11,606 bases of DNA from Victivallales bacterium (lineage in GTDB: Bacteria; Verrucomicrobiota; Lentisphaeria; Oligosphaerales; Oligosphaeraceae). Below the pieces are notes generated by a model, which saw only the letters and a program-made list of their open reading frames with translations, searched no databases and had not been told where the DNA came from. Position numbers and translations under genes: made by a program. How positions within the stretch are numbered: position 1 is the stretch's first letter; each line of letters starts with the position of its first letter. Positions 1 through 6,556 of the stretch are shown here, piece by piece. The DNA is taken from NCBI GenBank assembly GCA_017431185.1, contig JAFRLP010000122.1:1-11606 (forward strand). Reading direction: 5' to 3'.

Positions 1-1664
1 AACGAGACCCCTTCCTTGATGACCTGGTTCAGCCAGAGAATCCCAAGCAGCTCACGTCACAGCAGGAGGATGCTCTGGCTGCCATCAGCCAGTCACTGGA
101 AAAAAGGGATGCGCAGGTGTTCCTGTTGCACGGGGTCACGGCCTCCGGCAAGACCGAGGTCTATCTCCAGGCCATCAGCCATTGCCTTCAACTGGGGCTG
201 GAGGCCATTGTGCTGGTTCCTGAGATTTCCCTGACCCCGCAGACCTGCGACCGTTTCCGCCGCCGCCGCTTCGGAGACCAGGTGTCCGTCATGCACTCCG
301 CGCTGGGAGACGGCGAACGCTTCGATGAATGGACCCGCATCAACGAGGGACGTTCCAAAATCGCCGTCGGCGCACGCTCCGCCCTCTTCGCTCCCTTCCG
401 CAATCTAGGTCTCATTGTTGTCGACGAGGAACACGAAAACACCTATAAGCAGGACGAATCGCCACGCTACAACGCCAGGGACATCGCCGTGATGCGAGGC
501 AAATTCGAACAGGCCACCGTCGTGCGTGGGTCTGCCACTCCGTCCCTGGAATCCTATTACAATTGCCAGCGGGGACGATACCGCCTGCTCGAGATGCGCA
601 AACGCATTGACGGATGCACTCTTCCCTCCATCGAGTTGGTTGACATGAGCGAAGAGAGTGCGCAGGCTGGCAAAGGGCAGTTGTTCTCGGCTCGGCTGAA
701 GGAAAAGATATTCGACCGTCTGGAAAAGGCGGAGCAGGTCATCCTGTTCCTCAATCGCCGCGGCTACGCCACGCAGATGATGTGCCCCCAGTGCGGATAT
801 GTCTCGCTCTGCGGCAACTGCTCCATCGCGCACACCTACCATCGGGAGGCTGGAATGCTGGTCTGCCATCTCTGCGGGGAGGTCAAGCCCGCCCCGCAAA
901 AATGCCCCCAATGCGGCAGTGAGGCCATCAAATACACGGGGGTCGGAACCGAGAAAATCGAATCCCTCACCAGAGGCATCTTCCAGCACGCACGAATCGC
1001 CAGAATGGACTCCGACACCATGACCCGCAAAGACTCCTACCGCAAGGTGCTGGAGGAGTTCCGCGCGGGGCGCATCGACATCCTCATCGGCACTCAGATG
1101 ATTGCCAAGGGGCTGGACTTCCCGAATGTCACGCTGGTAGGCGTCCTTCAGGCGGACTCGGGCTTGCACATCCCTGATTTCCGTTCTGGCGAACGAACCT
1201 TCCAACTGATTACGCAGGTGGCGGGAAGAGCGGGACGTGGAGAACGCCCAGGGCTGGTCATCGTCCAGACCTACACTCCCTTCCATGCGGCGTTGCAGGC
1301 GGCGATGAATCAGGACTACCTCGCCTTCTACAATGAGGAGCTCCCATCACGGCAGATGCTGGACTTTCCGCCACTCTCGCATCTGGCCATCGTGCATTTC
1401 CGCAGTCAGGATGACACGGAGGCGCGCAAGGCCGCCGAAGCCTTCGCGGAGCGGGTCAAGCCTCAGCTGGACAAAAAGGTGCAGGTCATTGGCCCCATGC
1501 CTGCTCCGCTCTCCCGCATCAAGACCTTTTTTCGCTGGCAGTTGCTTCTGCGTGGCGGTCCCGTCTGGGCGCTGGTGCGCTTGCTCCGCGCACAGGTCGT
1601 CGGAGTCAAGCCCCCCAAAGGCGTGGAAATCTACGTTGATATGGACCCTCGCTCTCTGATGTGA
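1..1664 (+). CDS. priA: Primosomal replication-restart helicase PriA, 5' end outside window
   Basis: Superfamily 2 DNA helicase that reloads the replisome at stalled forks; a cytoplasmic DNA-binding ATPase. The reading frame is open from base 3 to the TGA at 1662-1664, giving 553 residues. PriA is usually about 730, so the N-terminal DNA-binding part lies upstream. In-window residues show Walker A (HGVTASGKTE, K50), the DEEH box at 141-144, and eight cysteines in four CxxC pairs at 261/264, 270/273, 288/291 and 301/304 that bind two zinc ions. Also present are the helicase motifs IGTQMIAKGLDFPNV and QVAGRAGRGERPG, and a family-typical C-terminal block beginning GPMPAPLSRI. A GTG at 117 falls just before Walker A and is not a real start. 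The stop is 88 bases before fabG, which has its own promoter. All key motifs look intact. The identification is very secure. Confidence 0.97.
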   Translation, partial: RDPFLDDLVQPENPKQLTSQQEDALAAISQSLEKRDAQVFLLHGVTASGKTEVYLQAISHCLQLGLEAIVLVPEISLTPQTCDRFRRRRFGDQVSVMHSALGDGERFDEWTRINEGRSKIAVGARSALFAPFRNLGLIVVDEEHENTYKQDESPRYNARDIAVMRGKFEQATVVRGSATPSLESYYNCQRGRYRLLEMRKRIDGCTLPSIELVDMSEESAQAGKGQLFSARLKEKIFDRLEKAEQVILFLNRRGYATQMMCPQCGYVSLCGNCSIAHTYHREAGMLVCHLCGEVKPAPQKCPQCGSEAIKYTGVGTEKIESLTRGIFQHARIARMDSDTMTRKDSYRKVLEEFRAGRIDILIGTQMIAKGLDFPNVTLVGVLQADSGLHIPDFRSGERTFQLITQVAGRAGRGERPGLVIVQTYTPFHAALQAAMNQDYLAFYNEELPSRQMLDFPPLSHLAIVHFRSQDDTEARKAAEAFAERVKPQLDKKVQVIGPMPAPLSRIKTFFRWQLLLRGGPVWALVRLLRAQVVGVKPPKGVEIYVDMDPRSLM

Positions 1665-1692
1665 CACTCCCAGCGCACACGTTTCCCGCGGA

Positions 1693-1721
1693 CTGGCAAA
1701 TGCCCGACAAGGATGTATAGT
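1693..1721 (+). promoter_or_regulatory. Probable sigma70-type promoter of the fabG operon
   Basis: A -35-like CTGGCA (1693-1698, 4/6 matches to TTGACA) lies 17 bases before a -10-like TATAGT (1716-1721, 5/6 matches to TATAAT). It is placed about 30 bases ahead of the fabG start, in the only gap between priA and fabG. The predicted transcript would have a short leader carrying the strong AAAAAGGAG ribosome site at 1735-1743. Read by eye from consensus, not tested. Confidence 0.5.
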
Positions 1722-1752
1722 ATTTCATCACCCCAAAAAGGAGACCTGCATC

Positions 1753-2499
1753 ATGTCCAACCTAACCGATAGAGTGGCGATTGTGACTGGCGGCAGCCGA
1801 GGCATCGGGCTGGCCATTGCCAAACGCCTGTGCAAGGACGGCGCGACCGTCGCCGTCGTCAGCACCACCCAAGACGGAGTTGACCGTGCGGCGGAGGAGA
1901 TTCGCGCCGCAGGCGGCCAATGTCGCGGATGGGCCTGCGACGTCGCGGACAACGCCGCCGTCACCACGCTGGTCCAGGAGGCGCTGAACGCATACGGACG
2001 GCTCGACATCCTGGTCAACTGCGCAGGAATCACCCGCGACAATCTGCTGGTGCGGATGGCGGAGGAGGACTGGGACAGGGTGATGGCCGTCAACCTCAAG
2101 AGCGCGTACAACACCGTGAAAGCCGCCCTGCGCCCGATGATGAAGGCGCGCTACGGTCGCATCATCAGCGTCTCCAGCGTAGTCGCGCTGGCGGGCAACG
2201 CGGGCCAGGCCAACTACGCGGCCACCAAGGCGGGGCTCATCGGCTTCTCCAAATCCATCGCCCGCGAGGTCGGCTCACGCGGCATCACCGTGAATGTGGT
2301 GGCGCCGGGCTTCATCGAGACCGACATGACCGCCACGCTCTCCCAGCAGGCCAGGGACGCCTTCCTCAACGCCGTCCCCCTCGCCCGTGCAGGCCAGCCT
2401 GCGGACGTCGCAGCCGCCGTCGCCTTCCTCGCCGGCCCCGACGCGGAATACATCACCGGACAAGTCCTCTGCGTGGACGGCGGTTTCCGCATGCCCTGA
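1753..2499 (+). CDS. fabG: 3-oxoacyl-[acyl-carrier-protein] reductase FabG
   Basis: NADPH-dependent short-chain dehydrogenase that reduces 3-oxoacyl-ACP to 3-hydroxyacyl-ACP in fatty acid elongation. The 248 residues match the normal family length. The Rossmann motif TGGSRGIG is at 12-19, NCAG at 89-92, and the catalytic set is N114, S142, Y155 and K159, with the Ser-Tyr and Tyr-Lys spacings of classical FabG. The block NVVAPGFIETDMT and the C-terminal TGQVLCVDGG are very FabG-like. The ATG at 1753 is fixed by AAAAAGGAG nine bases upstream. It heads a tight operon; xerD starts four bases after its stop. A role as the main housekeeping FabG or as partner of the unusual ketoacyl synthase encoded at 4120-6006 cannot be told apart from sequence. 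Confidence 0.95.
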   Translation: MSNLTDRVAIVTGGSRGIGLAIAKRLCKDGATVAVVSTTQDGVDRAAEEIRAAGGQCRGWACDVADNAAVTTLVQEALNAYGRLDILVNCAGITRDNLLVRMAEEDWDRVMAVNLKSAYNTVKAALRPMMKARYGRIISVSSVVALAGNAGQANYAATKAGLIGFSKSIAREVGSRGITVNVVAPGFIETDMTATLSQQARDAFLNAVPLARAGQPADVAAAVAFLAGPDAEYITGQVLCVDGGFRMP

Positions 2500-2503
2500 C
2501 GCC

Positions 2504-3397
2504 ATGTACTGGGAAGATTACCTGGAGGACTTCAAGGCGCACCTGCTTCTGGAGCGGGGGCTGGCCCGTGCCTCCGTTGCCGCGTACTGCCATGACATGC
2601 AGGGATTCTGCGACTTCATGAGCCAGCGCCAAATCGATACGCCCGTGGACGTCACGCGGGACAATATCCTGGACTACCTGGAGGAATACCAGTCCCGCGG
2701 CCTGGAGTCCACCAGCCTGGCTCGCCGCCTGGTCTCGGTCAAGGTGTTCTTCCGCTACCTGACGCTGGAGAAGGTCATCCGCACCAACGTCACGGAAATC
2801 ATGGAGGGGCCGCGGCTGTGGCGTGTCGTTCCGGATTTTCTCTCCCTGTCAGAGGTGGACTCGCTTCTGGCGGCGTATTCGGGGAAAGACCCGCTGGAAC
2901 TCCGCAACCGTGCCCTGCTGGAACTGCTCTACGCCTCCGGCCTCCGTGCCAGCGAAATCTGCGGTCTTCGCCTGGATGGCGTTGACCTGGAGAAAGGCGT
3001 GCTCAAGGTGCTGGGCAAGCGTGACCGCGAACGCTATGTGCCGTTTGGGCGCAGCGCCTGGAAAGCCATGTCGCGCTATCTCAGGAAATCCCGTCCCGCC
3101 CTGGACAAAAGCGGGGTGGCGCTGGAGTTCTTCCTCTCGAAGAACGGCGAGAAGCTGACACGCGCCCGCATTTGGATGCTGGTCAAGGAGGCTGCCCTGC
3201 GAGCCAACATCCACAAAAACATCTACCCGCACATCCTGCGGCACTCTTTTGCCACGCATCTGCTCAATAATGGGGCGGATTTGCGCGTCATACAAGAGAT
3301 GCTGGGGCACTCCAGCATCGCCACCACCCAGATATACACCCACACCAACTTTTCGCGGCTGGAGAAGACCCACCGCCAATTCCACCCCAGAGCCTGA
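2504..3397 (+). CDS. xerD: Site-specific tyrosine recombinase XerD
   Basis: Tyrosine recombinase that works with a partner Xer protein at dif sites to resolve chromosome dimers. The 297 residues have an N-terminal SAM-like core-binding domain (about 1-90) and a C-terminal catalytic domain (about 110-297). The full catalytic set is visible: R148 (ASGLRASE), K172 in the beta-hairpin (GKRDRER), H243 and R246 (HILRHSFATHLLNNGADLR), H269 (MLGHSS) and nucleophile Y278 (TTQIYTH). The segment PLELRNRALLELLYASGLR and the C-terminal FHPRA resemble XerD more than XerC. The ATG at 2504 is chosen because the family N-terminus starts there and it lies four bases after the fabG stop; the frame stays open further upstream but overlaps fabG. 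No Shine-Dalgarno sequence is visible, so translation is probably coupled to fabG. No dif-like site was seen in the window. Confidence 0.92.
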   Translation: MYWEDYLEDFKAHLLLERGLARASVAAYCHDMQGFCDFMSQRQIDTPVDVTRDNILDYLEEYQSRGLESTSLARRLVSVKVFFRYLTLEKVIRTNVTEIMEGPRLWRVVPDFLSLSEVDSLLAAYSGKDPLELRNRALLELLYASGLRASEICGLRLDGVDLEKGVLKVLGKRDRERYVPFGRSAWKAMSRYLRKSRPALDKSGVALEFFLSKNGEKLTRARIWMLVKEAALRANIHKNIYPHILRHSFATHLLNNGADLRVIQEMLGHSSIATTQIYTHTNFSRLEKTHRQFHPRA

Positions 3398-3400
3398 CCC

Positions 3401-4117
3401 ATGAAAAACCACATCCTTCTTGCCGTCATTTTCGCAGTCGCCGCCACGGCGGACACGCTCACCCTGCGCAACCAGAAACTCCAAGGCGTGTTCAACGGCT
3501 TTGCCAAAGGCAAAATCACCTTCCAGGCCGTCAACGAGGACAAGGCGGCCAACTACCCCATCGCCGATGTCCAGAAACTCAAGCTTGAGCCACCGCTGAA
3601 GGTGAACCTCTTCCTCTCCTCCAGCAAGAAGACCGCCACCCCCGCCACGCTACGCAGCTACGGCAAAAACAAATTCTCCTTTGTGATTGGCGAGGAGAAA
3701 AAGCAGTTCCATTACAATATGCTGGAGAAAATCGACACTGGCAACGACATCGGCTCCTACATGAAACGGATGGAGGCCGCCAAAAACAGCGAGCCACAGG
3801 AGGCCGACGGCAAACCCGCCTCCGTCAAATCACTGCTTCAACTGGGCAAGGTCAACATTGTCCATTTCCACGTCGCGGACAGCGCGGGCAGCACCCGCCA
3901 GGGCAACCTCGCCGAACGCATCGCCAAGGACAGCCACAACCGCGTGCTCTATCACCAAATCACGGTATCGGGACCCGATGACCCGACCTGCGCCAAATAC
4001 AAACTCACCTCACTCCCCCAGTTCTGGATTTACGACAGATCCGGCAAACTCTCCAGGAAACTTGACGAGCGTTTTGACGAACGCGACATCGCCACAGCCG
4101 TAAAAGCAGCCAAATAG
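3401..4117 (+). CDS. Secreted protein: SH3-like region plus thioredoxin-like domain lacking the CxxC
   Basis: Predicted exported protein of 238 residues. Residues 1-17 form a signal peptide (MKNH, then a hydrophobic run ending VAATA). Residues 18-62 and about 67-112 each look like a small beta-barrel of Lsm/SH3 type (LTLRNQKLQGVFNG..GKITF, then a similar KNKFSFVIGEEKKQFHYNMLEKID), possibly a tandem pair. Residues about 145-238 look like a thioredoxin fold: a beta strand VNIVHFHVAD, a helix, VLYHQITVSG, then LPQFWIYDRSGKL, where P206 fits the cis-proline. The active-site position reads ADSAGSTR (159-166) where active thioredoxins have a WCGPCK-like motif, so both cysteines are absent. C197 is the only cysteine in the protein. 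It starts three bases after xerD with no visible Shine-Dalgarno sequence. Function unknown; a structural, binding or scaffold role is more likely than redox catalysis. The fold call is by eye. Confidence 0.72.
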   Translation: MKNHILLAVIFAVAATADTLTLRNQKLQGVFNGFAKGKITFQAVNEDKAANYPIADVQKLKLEPPLKVNLFLSSSKKTATPATLRSYGKNKFSFVIGEEKKQFHYNMLEKIDTGNDIGSYMKRMEAAKNSEPQEADGKPASVKSLLQLGKVNIVHFHVADSAGSTRQGNLAERIAKDSHNRVLYHQITVSGPDDPTCAKYKLTSLPQFWIYDRSGKLSRKLDERFDERDIATAVKAAK

Positions 4118-4119
4118 CC

Positions 4120-6006
4120 GTGCGTATCCTAGGAAAATCTCTCATCTGCGGTCTTGGCGACAGCCTGGAGGAGACCTTCCAGGCCATGCTACAGGGACAG
4201 ACCGCCTTCCGCCCCATCACCAGGTTCGACTCCGCGCCCTACCCGCAAAGGCAGGCAGGACAGTTGTCGGAGGAGACGGAGGAGTCCCTCCGCACCCGAT
4301 TTCCTGACGACGACCTGGCAGCCGCCCTCGTCAAGGCCGCCGGGCTGGCGGCGCTGCAACACGCCCCTGCCCCATCCGCAGGGACACGCGCCCTGGTGCT
4401 CGCCACCAACTTCGGCCCGATGGAGACCCTCCAATGGGCCTGGCAGGAACGCCTGGACACAGGTGCGCTGGACAACGAGACCTACGCTCCCGCCACGCAG
4501 TTCCTGGCCAATGTCGCCCAGGCGCTTGACTGCGATGGTCCGCTCGCGCAAATCTCCATGTCCTGCGCGTCCGGCGCCGCCGCGCTGTCCGTTGCCCAGG
4601 ATATGCTGGCCGGCGGTCGCGCCAGCCAGGCCCTGGTCGTCGCCTACGACGCGCTCACGGAATTCTGCTGGTGCGGGCTGACAAACCTCCATACCATCAC
4701 CACGGACACCATGCGCCCATTCGACTCGCGACGCAGCGGAACCATCTTCAGCGAAGGCGCCGCCGCCATGCTTCTGGACGATGGGCAGGAAGGCGACTGC
4801 TTCATTTCGGGCGCCGCCACCAACAATAACGCCTTCCACCTCACCGCCCCCCGTCAGGAGGCGGAGGGATCGCGCCTGGTCATGGCGGAGTCACTGCGTC
4901 AGGCGGGACTTTCAGCAAGCGACGTCGGACACGTCTGCGCCCACGCGACTTCGACGGTGGCCAACGACGTCACCGAAGCGGCCGCCCTGCGCAACCTCTT
5001 TGGAGAGCGTCTGTCTGGCCTGACCGTTGCGGCGCACAAATCGCAGTTGGGGCATCTGCTGGGTGCGGCTGGCCTGGCGGAGGCGGCCATCACCGCGCAG
5101 GCCATGTCCGCCCAGGTCATCCCGCCGACCGTCGGCCATGAGCAGCCCGACGCCAAATGCATGCCGCTGGACTGCGTGGCAGGCAAGCCGCGCCAAGTCG
5201 CTTTCTCGACCGCGTTGACCAACTCCGCCGGCATCGGCGGAAACAACGCCTCCCTGGTCCTGACCGACCGCAAAACGGGCGGACTGCATTTTCAGTATGC
5301 GCCGATTCACCTGCGCAATATAGCCTGGGTGCTTCCCAGCGGCGTCGGCAGTGGACGCGAACTCCTGGAGCATCCGGAATGGCTGAACGGAAATGACAAC
5401 AGCGCTCTGGAGGGCTTTACCGCCAAACCCTACCTGAAATCGGTCAAGGGGTATCTTGACCCAGGCGGGCACTACGCCTTGGCTGCCGCCGCGTTGGCAT
5501 ACAATGGCCTGGCCGATGCTTTGTCCAATCGTCGCGGAGTCGCCGCCGCCACCTGCTTTGGCTCGCCAGTCTCCGCGTTCGCGTTCTTCAGCCAACTCCA
5601 GACCAAGGGACCGCGCCTGGCCAGTCCAATGGTGTTCCCGCACAGTTATGCCAATACCCCAGCCAACCTCGTCGCCATCGAATTCGGCTGCGCCGGCCCG
5701 CACAACGTCTTCTTCGGGCCGCAAGACCCAAGGAATGCCCTGGACTTCGCCTACGCCCGGCTTCTGGACGGCTCGTCCGACACCATGCTCGCCCTCTTCC
5801 ACGAGGCGACCTGCCCCCAGGCCCTGCCCGACGGATGCGCTCCCCTCAACGGCGCAATCGCCCTCCTCCTCTCTGCCACCCCCACCGACCACGACCTAGG
5901 CATCTTCTCCTGCTCCGCCCCCTCCCCCATCGTCCCTGCCTCCCTCCCCCAAACTGGCGTGCTGACCGCCCTGCAGCCCATCCTGCAAGGAATCAAGATA
6001 CCATAG
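4120..6006 (+). CDS. Beta-ketoacyl synthase fused to a second Cys-less ketoacyl-synthase-like half-domain
   Basis: Residues about 1-385 form a complete FabF-type decarboxylating condensing enzyme with the Cys-His-His triad: C149 (SMSCASGAAAL), H275 (HATSTVANDVTE) and H312 (KSQLGHLLGAAG, with K307). The loop that reads NSFGFGGTN in FabF is NSAGIGGNN here (368-376), so both phenylalanines, including the usual acyl-gatekeeper, are replaced. Residues about 392-570 resemble the N-terminal half of another condensing domain of the Ketoacyl-synt_2 type. They include DAL..RRGVAAATCFGSP, GPRLASPMVFPHSYANTP and IEFGCAGPHNVFFG, but Pro/Gln (534-535) stands where the nucleophilic Cys would be. The total of 628 residues compares with about 410 for FabF. 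The GTG at 4120 is two bases after the preceding stop and fits the family N-terminus; no Shine-Dalgarno sequence is visible. Inferred: a single-chain analogue of ketosynthase plus chain-length factor. The product is unknown, and no carrier protein is encoded nearby. Confidence 0.85.
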   Translation: MRILGKSLICGLGDSLEETFQAMLQGQTAFRPITRFDSAPYPQRQAGQLSEETEESLRTRFPDDDLAAALVKAAGLAALQHAPAPSAGTRALVLATNFGPMETLQWAWQERLDTGALDNETYAPATQFLANVAQALDCDGPLAQISMSCASGAAALSVAQDMLAGGRASQALVVAYDALTEFCWCGLTNLHTITTDTMRPFDSRRSGTIFSEGAAAMLLDDGQEGDCFISGAATNNNAFHLTAPRQEAEGSRLVMAESLRQAGLSASDVGHVCAHATSTVANDVTEAAALRNLFGERLSGLTVAAHKSQLGHLLGAAGLAEAAITAQAMSAQVIPPTVGHEQPDAKCMPLDCVAGKPRQVAFSTALTNSAGIGGNNASLVLTDRKTGGLHFQYAPIHLRNIAWVLPSGVGSGRELLEHPEWLNGNDNSALEGFTAKPYLKSVKGYLDPGGHYALAAAALAYNGLADALSNRRGVAAATCFGSPVSAFAFFSQLQTKGPRLASPMVFPHSYANTPANLVAIEFGCAGPHNVFFGPQDPRNALDFAYARLLDGSSDTMLALFHEATCPQALPDGCAPLNGAIALLLSATPTDHDLGIFSCSAPSPIVPASLPQTGVLTALQPILQGIKIP

Positions 6007-6110
6007 CCCAAATCAGTCAGAGACCTTCTCTTCCGATTCTTGCTTAGGAGACGTAAAAAATTCTTCCACGCAAAGCATTGGCATGTGCCGTGGCGTTTGC
6101 AGGATTTTCG

Positions 6111-6281
6111 TCACAGGAACATGGTCATATAGACAGGGAGCATCAGCACGTCCTGCGCCTTCGCCAAATCCTTCGTGTAAACCAGGTAGCGTTCCCTGAT
6201 TCTCCCCGAATACTTTGCTTTGAACGCATCCAGGGAGGCATGCCTCCTGTATCCAGAGGACTTGACCTCAATCGGACAGCT
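6111..6281 (-). pseudogene. C-terminal relic of a DUF4143-type AAA ATPase
   Basis: Read on the - strand from 6281 to the TGA at 6113-6111, 56 codons encode a segment containing PIEVKSSGYRRHASLDAF and later RERYLVYTKDL and VLMLPVYMTMFL before the stop. This is how ATP-binding proteins with an AAA_14 domain and a C-terminal DUF4143 nuclease-like domain end; PIEVKS is the E-x-K part of the PD-(D/E)xK-like motif. In intact relatives a stretch of the type EIDFLL comes just before it, but here the frame is closed by an in-frame TAG (minus-strand codon at 6284-6282) and no upstream homology is seen in any frame. There is no start codon or ribosome site. It is therefore a 5'-deleted remnant of a gene usually about 400 residues long. 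The family recognition is from memory of the motif and not database-checked. Confidence 0.75.
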
Positions 6282-6321
6282 CTAAATCTTTTATCTATTC
6301 AGAACACCTGGATACTTCAAT

Positions 6322-6345
6322 CCGCGAGGTCTGAAGGCCTCGCGG
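6322..6345. repeat. GC-rich palindrome beside the ATPase relic
   Basis: CCGCGAGG (6322-6329) and CCTCGCGG (6338-6345) are perfect inverted copies around TCTGAAGG. With one G-T pair the stem extends to 11 bp around a two-base loop. No T-run follows on either strand, so it is a poor intrinsic terminator. It lies 40 bases outside the break of the ATPase relic and could belong to a dispersed palindromic repeat. Confidence 0.7.
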
Positions 6346-6489
6346 GCAGGTTGGGGTCTAACGTCTGGCATGTCAAGTTCGAGTGGAAAATCTGCAATCT
6401 GTGGCTGGGCATATCAAAACACAAGTGGTGGCTCTGAAACAGTTACAAAAATAATCTATCGCATATCACATTTTTCGACAAGCGCACCC

Positions 6490-6524
6490 AAAAACAAGGC
6501 CACCCGCCACTGCGGATGGCCTTG
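6490..6524 (-). terminator. Rho-independent terminator of rpsA
   Basis: On the - strand the transcript forms CAAGGCCA-U-CCGC, loop AGUG, GCGG-G-UGGCCUUG: a 13-bp stem with one G-U pair, followed at once by five U residues (A-tract at 6490-6494 on the + strand). It lies 33 bases after the rpsA stop codon. There is no T-run on the + strand side, so it probably works only for rpsA. Confidence 0.9.
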
Positions 6525-6556
6525 CGCCTGGGAAAGACAAAGACGAAAGGGAGGAG

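Larger units (their letters stand above)
6007..6556. other. Non-coding stretch with gene relic, palindrome and rpsA terminator
   Basis: This 550-base gap separates the convergent ketoacyl synthase and rpsA genes and is visibly more AT-rich than its surroundings. It holds a DUF4143 ATPase relic (6111-6281, - strand), a palindrome (6322-6345) and the rpsA terminator (6490-6524). Between 6007 and 6110 no terminator for the upstream operon is evident. Between 6346 and 6489 I recognise nothing. Short open frames on both strands across 6078-6437 show no recognisable protein apart from the relic. Confidence 0.7.

Noticed and set aside
405..1286. 293-codon - strand frame over priA
   Set aside because: Antisense to conserved helicase motifs and without any recognisable domain.
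2504..3397. Phage or transposon integrase
   Set aside because: Length, catalytic residue positions and the FHPRA terminus fit chromosomal XerD, and it sits inside a housekeeping operon.
6322..6345. Terminator of the ketoacyl synthase operon
   Set aside because: The stem is strong but no T-run follows on the + strand and it lies over 300 bases after the stop codon.
6078..6437. 119-codon + strand frame between the ketoacyl synthase and rpsA
   Set aside because: No recognisable domain, no ribosome site, and its first part is antisense to the DUF4143 relic.
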